Shown: piece by piece, positions 1 to 5,944 of the stretch
How positions within the stretch are numbered: position 1 is the stretch's first letter
Layout: each line of letters begins with the position of its first letter
Assembly (NCBI GenBank): GCA_025997655.1
Contig: BNUW01000060.1
Coordinates: 1 to 14,280 of the forward strand
Source of the DNA: Spirochaetia bacterium
GTDB lineage: Bacteria; Spirochaetota; Spirochaetia; Treponematales; Breznakiellaceae
Direction: 5' to 3'
DNA: 14,280 nucleotides
Notes under the pieces: model-generated
The model's input: only the letters and a program-made list of their open reading frames with translations
Databases searched by the model: none
What the model was told of the DNA's origin: nothing
Translations under genes and position numbers: made by a program

Positions 1-943
1 CCGTAAAGCCGAGTTCACGTTCTGCTTTCCCGCTAGAAAAATTGTTGTTCCTTTCCAGGTTGTATATGGCATAGGGGGTAAGTAATCCGGGTTTTTTGGT
101 AAAACGGCTGACAATCCCGGCCAGAAAAGCCAAAAATTTTGCTATCGGAACAGGCAGTATTATTTTTATCTCCTTTGCGCCGCTATAAATACTGATCAAA
201 TGACACAGTTCTTTCATGCCCACAGCGCAGTTGCTCAAAATATACCCCTCACCTTTGCGGCCCTTTTCGGTACAGGCGATGACTCCGGCGGCAAGATCCC
301 GGACATCCACGGCATTAAAACTTCCGGCAATCCCCGCGGGCATTTTTCCGTTTACATAATCAATAATGAAGTTGGTAAAATAGCCGTTGCCGTAATCATT
401 GGGCCCTGAAATACCGCTGGGAAAAACAATGGAAGCGTCCAGGCCGTGTTCCCTGGCTGCGTACAGTACCCATTGAGTGGCTTCCGCCTTGGTCCTCCCA
501 TATCCGCCGACTACCGCCTGGGGATCAAAATTCGTAACTTCACGGATGGTCTGACCTTTGGGAAGCTCCGGTATAGCCCCGGTAGAACTGACATACACCA
601 GCTTCTTAACCTTGTGTTGGATACATTTATTGATAATATTTTTGGTTCCCGTGACATTGACTGCGTATAATTTGGGGGTCAATTCAGGGGACACGGTGAC
701 CATGCTGGCGCAGTGGATAACAATCAGTTCCGTGTCCTCACTTGCAGCAAAAAACTTGTTAAGGGAATCGTCATCCAGTAAATCGCCGGTGATGATTTCC
801 GCTTCCGGCGGTATCCGTTTTGCCCCGGGGTCTCCCTCCAAAACAAGAACCCGCAGATCCTTGTGCCGTTCCACAAGGGCGCGGGAAATATTACTCCCCA
901 AATATCCGGCGGCTCCGGTTAGAAGATATAGTCGCTTAGTCAT
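1..943 (-). CDS. NAD(P)-dependent extended SDR (epimerase/dehydratase or dihydroflavonol-reductase-like), 3' end outside window
   Basis: The frame is open from ATG at 943 to the window edge, giving 314 residues without a stop. Visible motifs are the Rossmann dinucleotide site TGAAGYLG (G10, G13, G16), an acidic D54 after the third strand (TGDLLDD), and the catalytic pair Y148-x3-K152 (YGRTK) preceded by VSST. These define an extended short-chain dehydrogenase/reductase; family members act on nucleotide sugars, sterols or flavonol-like ketones, and the substrate cannot be read here. GAGGAG lies 7 bases before the ATG, which fixes the start. It is the last gene of the left minus-strand block and has its own promoter region at 1004-1043, which carries the same direct repeats as the neighbouring two-component and exported-protein operons. 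That suggests control by the response regulator at 3409-4080. The usual family length is about 310-340 residues, so little is missing. Confidence 0.88.
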   Translation of the reverse strand, partial: MTKRLYLLTGAAGYLGSNISRALVERHKDLRVLVLEGDPGAKRIPPEAEIITGDLLDDDSLNKFFAASEDTELIVIHCASMVTVSPELTPKLYAVNVTGTKNIINKCIQHKVKKLVYVSSTGAIPELPKGQTIREVTNFDPQAVVGGYGRTKAEATQWVLYAAREHGLDASIVFPSGISGPNDYGNGYFTNFIIDYVNGKMPAGIAGSFNAVDVRDLAAGVIACTEKGRKGEGYILSNCAVGMKELCHLISIYSGAKEIKIILPVPIAKFLAFLAGIVSRFTKKPGLLTPYAIYNLERNNNFSSGKAERELGFT

Positions 944-1003
944 ACTCTGCTCCTCAAAAAAAAGTTGTTATCCCCCAAGGGATACTAATAATATCCATCA
1001 CAG

Positions 1004-1043
1004 ATATTATTTAATTGTCAAAAACTTGTTAAAAAAATATTAA
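1004..1043 (-). promoter_or_regulatory. Promoter with three 11-bp-spaced OmpR-type repeats, upstream of the SDR gene
   Basis: Read on the minus strand, TTAATA (1043-1038), TTAACA (1032-1027) and TTGACA (1021-1016) are each separated by exactly 5 bases, an 11-bp period. A TAATAT -10 (1009-1004) lies 17 bp from the middle hexamer, which can serve as the -35. OmpR/PhoB-family regulators bind head-to-tail hexamers with this period. The first repeat overlaps the stop codon of the LRR gene (1040-1042), so the promoter is embedded in that gene's 3' end. Regulator assignment is inference from adjacency and from the matching sites at 2293-2332 and 4102-4133. Confidence 0.72.
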
Positions 1044-1663
1044 ATCGTAAATTTCAGATGGTTTTCAGTTGAAAACGCATATTCCCCGGTGGAAGTAATA
1101 CTATTAGGCAATCTTACATTGGTTATCTTATTGTTATAAAACGCATACATTCCAATTGTCGTGACACTGTTGGGGATAGTTACATTTCTTATTTCATTAT
1201 CTGAAAATACACCGTTTTCAATTGATGTAAGGCTGTTAGGAATTGTTATACTTTTTATCCGGTTATCGGAAAATGCGCCTATCCCAATATGGGTAACCGT
1301 GTTTGGAATTATTAAACTGTTTATTTCGTTCTTTGAAAATGCAACAATCCCAATAGAAGTAACACCATGAGGAATTATTATATTTTTTATCCGATTTCCA
1401 TAAAATGCGCCATCGCCAATGGATGTAACACCCGGAGGAATATATACGCCGGTTAATTGCTTTTCCGCAAAAGCAAACTCCCCAATAGAAACCACGGTCA
1501 TAGTATGTATCTTTTCAGGAATACGGACGTTTTTTTCAGTACCGGTATAGCCGGTAATGGTGACATTTCCATCGGTTATTTCAGTTTCAAAATCCCTTGC
1601 ACCCTGACCAAATAAGGAAACCGCAATAAATAATAGACCGGCAATGGCGCTTAGCTTTTTCAT
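1040..1663 (-). CDS. Small exported BspA/TpLRR-type leucine-rich-repeat protein
   Basis: This is a 207-residue protein with an N-terminal signal peptide (positive KK at 2-3, hydrophobic 6-18, likely cleavage near residue 20-23). From about residue 48 the chain is built of repeats with the core IPxxVTSIGxxAFxxNxIxxI. The prolines at 76, 98, 120, 142, 164 and 186 give an exact 22-residue period over at least six units. This is the treponemal (BspA-like, LRR_5) subtype, known in family members such as treponemal LrrA and BspA for surface adhesion and coaggregation; a binding role here is inference. The repeat asparagine (GN, KN, DN, NN) takes the place of the cysteine common in this subtype. There is no lipobox cysteine, so it is probably periplasmic or exported rather than lipidated. 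GGAGGA lies about 8 bases before the ATG. The gene follows the duplicated-domain exported protein by 33 bp and is probably cotranscribed from the promoter at 2293-2332. Confidence 0.88.
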   Translation of the reverse strand: MKKLSAIAGLLFIAVSLFGQGARDFETEITDGNVTITGYTGTEKNVRIPEKIHTMTVVSIGEFAFAEKQLTGVYIPPGVTSIGDGAFYGNRIKNIIIPHGVTSIGIVAFSKNEINSLIIPNTVTHIGIGAFSDNRIKSITIPNSLTSIENGVFSDNEIRNVTIPNSVTTIGMYAFYNNKITNVRLPNSITSTGEYAFSTENHLKFTI

Positions 1664-1696
1664 TCTTCATCCTCCATTGTCTTTAAAATAAACTTC

Positions 1697-2245
1697 TTAC
1701 TTCACTTGAACGACTTTACCTGCAGCGATAATTTCTGTGTTTTGCCTTCCTTCACTCTTAACGATCACCCAAACAATATCCTTTATTTCAATGGAACCGG
1801 AGTACCTTTGCCCCGCCGCCTCCAGCAGCTTAATATAGGCATGGGTTTTAACGGCTTCTTTGTTGAACCATGAATCCCAACTCTGTGCTATAAAACTGGT
1901 TTGTACCATGCCGATATCCGCTTCTTCAGCCGGAACCTGAATAATTTTCCCAGTAGCGATAATTTCCCTGTTTAACTCATCAACACTTTTACCTCTTGTC
2001 CAAACAATTTCGTGTACATCAACTGTTCCGGGGTACTTTTGCCGGGCTGCTTCCATTAGTCTAATGTAAGCCTGCGTTTTAATAGCGTCTTTGTTAAACC
2101 ACGAATCCCAAGTTCGTGCCACAAAACTGGTCTGTACCGTACCGATTGTCTGTTCCTGTGCCGGTACGATACCGGTAACCAGAACCACCGTGAGAAAAGC
2201 TAAAAAAATCCTTTTCCCTGCGCAATTAATAATTACTTTTTTCAC
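1697..2245 (-). CDS. Exported protein of two tandem ~71-residue repeats, function unknown
   Basis: I do not recognise the family. The likely start is GTG at 2245, preceded by GGAGGAG about 9 bases upstream and followed by a signal peptide (KK near the N-terminus, hydrophobic core, VPA-Q cleavage site), giving 182 residues. An in-frame ATG at 2290 extends the frame by 15 residues, but it lacks a ribosome site and lies upstream of the transcription start predicted from the -10 at 2293-2298. The mature protein is two copies of one unit, residues about 34-104 and 111-181, offset by 77 residues. Both carry (I)G-x-VQTSF(V/I)A, then WDSWFNK(D/E)A, then KT-x-AYI-x-L-x-EAA, ending with (D/K)IVW and (T/A)GK(I/V)(I/V)QV. 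Conserved Trp-rich helices followed by strands suggest a small alpha/beta periplasmic fold. It is the first gene of the unit with the LRR gene, under a promoter that carries the response-regulator-type repeats. Confidence 0.8.
   Translation of the reverse strand: MKKVIINCAGKRIFLAFLTVVLVTGIVPAQEQTIGTVQTSFVARTWDSWFNKDAIKTQAYIRLMEAARQKYPGTVDVHEIVWTRGKSVDELNREIIATGKIIQVPAEEADIGMVQTSFIAQSWDSWFNKEAVKTHAYIKLLEAAGQRYSGSIEIKDIVWVIVKSEGRQNTEIIAAGKVVQVK
1703..2146 (-). repeat. Intragenic tandem duplication, two ~213-bp coding units
   Basis: The two units (1934-2146 and 1703-1915) encode clearly homologous 71-residue stretches offset by 231 bp. At DNA level the WDSWFNK segment is almost unchanged (compare 2088-2108 with 1857-1877), while the last third has diverged. 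This fits an old in-frame tandem duplication kept by selection. Confidence 0.85.
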
Positions 2246-2292
2246 AATTTTACGCTCCTCCGCTACAACATTGTTATAAATATGGGGCATGA

Positions 2293-2332
2293 ATATTGCA
2301 GATTTGTCAAAAATTTGTTAAAAAAATGTTAA
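2293..2332 (-). promoter_or_regulatory. Promoter with three 11-bp-spaced OmpR-type repeats, upstream of the duplicated exported protein
   Basis: The minus strand reads TTAACA (2332-2327), TTAACA (2321-2316) and TTGACA (2310-2305) with 5-base gaps. A CAATAT -10 (2298-2293) lies 17 bp from the middle hexamer. The 36 bases at 2304-2339 match 1015-1050 at 33 positions, so this and the SDR promoter are close relatives by descent or strong constraint. The predicted transcription start, near 2286, lies downstream of the ATG at 2290, which supports the GTG start at 2245. Confidence 0.75.
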
Positions 2333-2344
2333 TTCGTAACTATA

Positions 2345-3412
2345 TTATACACTTTTCAGTTTAACGATGAATTTCGTCCCCTGCCCCGGCCTACTGTCTA
2401 CGAGTATCTCCCCACCGGTGATCTCCATAACCTTTTTCACCAGGGCAAGGCCCAAACCGTTTCCCTCCCGGGCGTGTGAACTGTCTCCTTGATAAAACTT
2501 TTCAAATATATGCTTTACGGTCTTTTCGTCCATTCCGCAGCCTGAATCTTTTAGACTAACCAGAACAATACCGTCCTGGATTTTCGCTTTCAGCTCAATG
2601 GCTCCGCCCTTTTCAGTAAATTTGAGGGCATTTGAAAGCAGGTTGTTCCACACCAGTTCCAGCATATGTGCATCATAGGCTATGACCGCCTCGTCAAGTT
2701 CCGCGTTAAAGGTGATTTCTTTCCGTTCCCAGGATTCTTCAAAAAGGAGGGCGCAGCGGCGAAGCTGCTCACTCAGATTATAGGGATTTCCCTTGGGTAT
2801 TATTTCCTGATTTTCCAATTTATTTAACTTCAGAATATTGCTTACCAGGACGGAAAGTTTCTGTGACGCCTCAATAATGGTTTTGATGTATTCATTCCGT
2901 TTATCAGCCGTCAATTCATCATCCCGCAGGGCCGATACGTACCCCTGAATAACCGAAAGGGGAGTTTTTATTTCGTGGGATACATCGGCGATAAAATCAT
3001 TTTTCATATTCTCGATACTCGCAAGTTCCTCTGTCATGGTATTGAAATCATCAAAAAGAAGTTCCACATAGTCCTTTTTCCCATCCTTGCGAAGCGGGGC
3101 GATACGGACAGAAAAATCCCCTGCGGCAACTTTTTTTGCCGCCTCGCTGAACCGCCGCAGGGGACGTCCCATGGTATAATACCGCCCAAATGTAGTTATG
3201 AGGGATAAAACCAGGGCGCAAAAAACAAGCCATCCAATCAATGCATTGATTAAAAATTGAACGCTTTGGCCATTCTGCAGTATCGTCACATAAACGACCA
3301 TGTGGAGGCCGCTGAAAACCATCAGTACAAAAAAAATGAGGATGCCGTCCCTTACGGTTGTATTGGCGTTTACCCGTGGGTCTTTCTCAACCCGTATTTT
3401 TTTTCCATTCAT
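2345..3412 (-). CDS. Sensor histidine kinase (HAMP-HisKA-HATPase), minimal extracytoplasmic loop
   Basis: The protein has 355 residues. Two membrane segments (about 24-45 and 55-75) are separated by only about 10 residues, so there is no periplasmic sensor domain. A HAMP linker follows (about 76-130), then the HisKA H-box DVSHEIKTP with phospho-acceptor H146. The C-terminal ATPase domain shows the N box (NNLLSNALKF), G1 (DSGCGMD), F box (FEKFYQ) and G2 (GNGLGLALV). It autophosphorylates on His146 and passes the phosphate to the paired regulator. Its ATG overlaps the regulator's TGA by 4 bases (3409-3412), so the two are translationally coupled. The short loop places it with the intramembrane-sensing kinases, which usually respond to membrane or cell-envelope stress, often through a partner protein. 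The stimulus is not visible in the sequence. Confidence 0.95.
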   Translation of the reverse strand: MNGKKIRVEKDPRVNANTTVRDGILIFFVLMVFSGLHMVVYVTILQNGQSVQFLINALIGWLVFCALVLSLITTFGRYYTMGRPLRRFSEAAKKVAAGDFSVRIAPLRKDGKKDYVELLFDDFNTMTEELASIENMKNDFIADVSHEIKTPLSVIQGYVSALRDDELTADKRNEYIKTIIEASQKLSVLVSNILKLNKLENQEIIPKGNPYNLSEQLRRCALLFEESWERKEITFNAELDEAVIAYDAHMLELVWNNLLSNALKFTEKGGAIELKAKIQDGIVLVSLKDSGCGMDEKTVKHIFEKFYQGDSSHAREGNGLGLALVKKVMEITGGEILVDSRPGQGTKFIVKLKSV

Positions 3413-4080
3413 TTCAACACCGCCTTATACCCAAGCCCATGTACCGTGACAATCTCAAAATCTTTACAGTCCTTCAGCTTGTCCCGAATTTTGGTAATAT
3501 AGACATCCACCGTCCGGGGAGTACTGCCTGATTCCGTCCCCCAAAATTCATCCATAAGCTGGTTCCGGGTAAAGGTACGTTTCGGGTAGGAAAGGAGTTT
3601 GAAAAGCACATTGAATTCCTTAACCGTAAGGGGAATCTCCGTTTCCTCTACGGTGACGGTCATCTCATCGGCATTCATAACAAGGCTGCCGATAGTCAGC
3701 TTCTTTTCGTTGGCAATGTTGGCGCGGCGGAGCAAGGCTCCTACCCGCAGAACCAGTTCATCCATGTCCACGGGCTTCACCATATAATCATCAATGCCAA
3801 TGCGGAACCCTTTTTGCTTTGCTGATATATCATCACGGGCGGTCATAAATAATATCGGTATGGCCCTGTCCTGTTCCCTGACCATGGCGGCGAACTTAAA
3901 GCCATCAATTTCCGGCATCATAATATCCGAAATAATGAGATCCACCATATGATCGATCATTTTATCAAACGCTTCCATGGCCAAATGACACCCGATGGCA
4001 TGGTACCCGTGGTCATTCAGATACGCGCAGACAATCTGATTGAGCTTTATATCATCTTCTACGACAAGTATGGTAATCAT
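3409..4080 (-). CDS. OmpR/PhoB-family response regulator
   Basis: The receiver domain has the acidic pair D9-D10, phospho-acceptor D52 (IISDIMMPE), T80 and K102-P103. The C-terminal winged helix from about residue 130 carries the usual family pattern: LT-x-KEF near the start of the DNA-binding domain, R-x-VDVYI-x-KIRDKL in the recognition helix, and a final G-x-GY. The preferred start is ATG 4080 (223 residues, MITILVVEDD), which follows AAGGAAACC. The upstream ATG at 4101 would add 7 residues atypical of the family and sits at or before the predicted transcription start. The regulator is cotranscribed with the downstream kinase. Its own promoter region (4102-4133) and two other promoters in the window carry 11-bp-spaced TTAACA repeats, so autoregulation plus control of the exported proteins and the dehydrogenase is the natural inference. 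Confidence 0.95.
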   Translation of the reverse strand: MITILVVEDDIKLNQIVCAYLNDHGYHAIGCHLAMEAFDKMIDHMVDLIISDIMMPEIDGFKFAAMVREQDRAIPILFMTARDDISAKQKGFRIGIDDYMVKPVDMDELVLRVGALLRRANIANEKKLTIGSLVMNADEMTVTVEETEIPLTVKEFNVLFKLLSYPKRTFTRNQLMDEFWGTESGSTPRTVDVYITKIRDKLKDCKDFEIVTVHGLGYKAVLK

Positions 4081-4101
4081 GGTTTCCTTTTCCTTTATCA
4101 T

Positions 4102-4133
4102 ACTATAAATTACGGTTGTTAAAAAATTGTTAA
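4102..4133 (-). promoter_or_regulatory. Putative autoregulated promoter of the two-component operon
   Basis: The minus strand shows TTAACA (4133-4128) and TTAACA (4122-4117), 5 bases apart, the same 11-bp period as at 1016-1043 and 2305-2332. The position one period upstream (4144-4139) is only weakly similar (TTTTTG). The best -10 is TATAGT (4107-4102), 9 bases after the last hexamer. The 6-base spacing used at the other two sites would give ATTTAT (4110-4105). The repeats are clear; the exact -10 is less certain. Confidence 0.62.
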
Positions 4134-4146
4134 AATGACAAAAAAT

Positions 4147-5043
4147 TTATAAGGGCCCGGTAACCATGTCTTTGCGCTTCCCCCGTATCAACATCACATC
4201 CCCCACCCCAAACCGTTTCGCCGCCTTATCCGCAATGCGCTTAAGCGCTGCCGGGGCAGTTCCCGCCGCCAGCCCCCCCCAGGTACGCACCCGCTCTATC
4301 GCAAATCCGTGTTCGGTTAAAAGCCGGGACAGGGTCTTTATCGAAAACAGGTAGAGGTGGTCAAAAATTGCGGACCGCCACCGCCCCCCGAAGAGCCGCG
4401 CCTGGAAGCCGTCTATGTTCGGGGTGGTCACAATAAAGTCCCCCCCCGGTTTTAGGATACGGTGTACTTCCGCCACAAAGGAGGCGGGATCGTTCAGGTG
4501 TTCAATCAGGTGGGACGCCAGGACCAGATCGAAGCCCGCATTTGCGGACGCATCGGGAAATTCGTTTTCCTCCAGGATCCGGTCCCGCACATCAAGGCCC
4601 CGTTTACGGGCATATTCCGCCGAGGGGGAAATCTCCGCACCTGTACACGCCCAGCCCCGGTCCCGCAGCGTTGCTAACAAAGCACCGGTTGCACAGCCTA
4701 TATCCAGCACCGATGGGGGCGCAGTATTAGTGCGCATAATTTCTTTTTCAATCCCATCCAACCCCGCGTCCTCCAGGGCCAGTTCCTGGAGTCGCAGAAA
4801 CGCTGCTTCGTTGGCTAATTCGTAGGCCAGATAATCTTCGCCGTACCTTTCCCGGTAGCGCCGCCGTACCGCATCGTTTTCCGGCTGGGGGTTCATCTGT
4901 ACCAGGCCGCAGCGGGTACAGCGGACGTAGGAAAAGCCCTCGCAGTAAAGGTGAGGGCTAAACACTTCACCGCCGCAGAGGGCGCAGGGAATTGTCCGGG
5001 TCGTTTCCGTTTCCACCGGGGTGGACCAGGTCTTGATCGCCAT
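4147..5043 (-). CDS. Class I SAM-dependent methyltransferase with N-terminal zinc ribbon (Methyltransf_23 type)
   Basis: The protein has 298 residues. An N-terminal zinc ribbon has CxxC pairs C20/C23 and C42/C45. The SAM-binding Rossmann core starts with motif I at 112-120 (VLDIGCATG), followed by an acidic residue after strand 2 (GAEIS). LIEHL and ILKPGG mark motifs IV-V near residues 178-200. Proteins of this layout often modify sugars, lipids or secondary metabolites; the acceptor is unknown here. It is the last gene of the operon starting at 7042, and its ATG lies 8 bases after the stop of the M23-like gene. No clear ribosome site falls in that gap, so translational coupling is likely. 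The GC content is visibly higher than in the two-component genes next to it. A plus-strand frame across the following gene is a shadow. Confidence 0.88.
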   Translation of the reverse strand: MAIKTWSTPVETETTRTIPCALCGGEVFSPHLYCEGFSYVRCTRCGLVQMNPQPENDAVRRRYRERYGEDYLAYELANEAAFLRLQELALEDAGLDGIEKEIMRTNTAPPSVLDIGCATGALLATLRDRGWACTGAEISPSAEYARKRGLDVRDRILEENEFPDASANAGFDLVLASHLIEHLNDPASFVAEVHRILKPGGDFIVTTPNIDGFQARLFGGRWRSAIFDHLYLFSIKTLSRLLTEHGFAIERVRTWGGLAAGTAPAALKRIADKAAKRFGVGDVMLIRGKRKDMVTGPL

Positions 5044-5051
5044 TGACGAGC

Positions 5052-5942
5052 TTAGTCAACCTGGAGCCGGTAGATTACATTCCGGGAATTTTGGACGCTG
5101 TCCAGGGCGATTATTTCAAGGGTAACCTGGCCGCGGGTAAAGGCAATGTCGCCGATTTCGAAACCGGGGTAGGGGGCGTAGACCTGCCGCACCGGGACCA
5201 GGCTGTTCCGGTAGGCCATGGCGATGCCGTCACGGACGGAGAAGGTTTCAAAGTTGAGGTAGCCCTGCTCAACGCCGTTCAGGTAACAGATGATACGGAA
5301 GGGGGCCAGGGGCAAATCGCCGTTGTTTTCCCGGGTATCCGCAACTTCCACGGAAACCGTATACCGGCCCTGACTGATGTTTCTGGTTTGGGCGGGATTG
5401 ATAGCCCCGGACCTTCGGTCTGCGGTATCTCCGTTACGGAGGGTAACCGACAGGATGTTCGGGAGCCTCGTATCGGGCAACGGGGTGATGATGATGGCGG
5501 GGTTTACCCAGCGCCGTTCCCGCCGGTCAAAGATGGAAAAATAAAAGCCCTCATTGCCGGACAAGCCGGATTTTCCCGATGCGGCGATGTCCGTATCCTT
5601 TTCCACCAGGGAAAGGGTTTCCGGCAGATGGCCCGGGTCCAGACGGCTGTAGAGACTCACCAGCCCGTCCCCGTGATCCATGGCAATCCAGGCGCCCAAG
5701 GGCGAGGGGATTCGGGAGGCGGTACTGTCGGGATCATTATAAAAGAGAATTTCCCCGGCATCGGCGGCGCGAATGGGGCCTTCTACCTCAAAGCATACCC
5801 CGAAGACGGGTTTGCCGCGGTCGTTCCACCCAAAGTTGCGGCTCATCCGGCCTTCCTTTGTGGGCCAGTCCATCCCGTAGACTCCGGCGGCCGGGACAAA
5901 CAGGGCTATACACACCAGGACCGGGAACACGCGCTGTCTCAT
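5052..5942 (-). CDS. Secreted M23 (LytM-like) peptidase-fold protein, probably catalytically dead
   Basis: The protein has 296 residues with a signal peptide (hydrophobic 6-20, cleavage near 22-24). Residues about 33-150 follow the M23 beta-barrel: a valley strand with RAADAGEI, then DHGDGLVSLYSRL, then V-x-K-x-TDIAASGKSG, and a closing VNP. The zinc ligands are absent. By eye alignment, the His and Asp of HxGxD become V46 and C50, and the HxH before the last strand becomes F133-x-F135. Degenerate LytM proteins in other bacteria activate cell-wall amidases rather than cut peptidoglycan, so a regulatory wall role is inference. Residues 155-296 form an unassigned beta-rich domain. It is the middle gene of a three-gene operon, 2 bases after the propeller gene, with AGAGGT before its ATG. 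Confidence 0.78.
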   Translation of the reverse strand: MRQRVFPVLVCIALFVPAAGVYGMDWPTKEGRMSRNFGWNDRGKPVFGVCFEVEGPIRAADAGEILFYNDPDSTASRIPSPLGAWIAMDHGDGLVSLYSRLDPGHLPETLSLVEKDTDIAASGKSGLSGNEGFYFSIFDRRERRWVNPAIIITPLPDTRLPNILSVTLRNGDTADRRSGAINPAQTRNISQGRYTVSVEVADTRENNGDLPLAPFRIICYLNGVEQGYLNFETFSVRDGIAMAYRNSLVPVRQVYAPYPGFEIGDIAFTRGQVTLEIIALDSVQNSRNVIYRLQVD

Positions 5943-5944
5943 GC

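Noticed and set aside
757..762. Single TGTTAA inside the dehydrogenase gene
   Set aside because: No second hexamer at 11-bp spacing, so not counted as a regulator site.
1161..1370. Plus-strand frame over the LRR region
   Set aside because: Its repetitive peptide merely mirrors the 66-bp periodicity of the LRR gene on the other strand.
2246..2290. ATG start at 2290 for the duplicated exported protein
   Set aside because: It has no ribosome site, precedes the predicted transcription start, and pushes the signal peptide inward. GTG 2245 has GGAGGAG and a normal signal peptide.
4081..4101. ATG start at 4101 for the response regulator
   Set aside because: It adds seven charged residues before the standard receiver start and lies at the predicted transcription start; ATG 4080 has AAGGA upstream.
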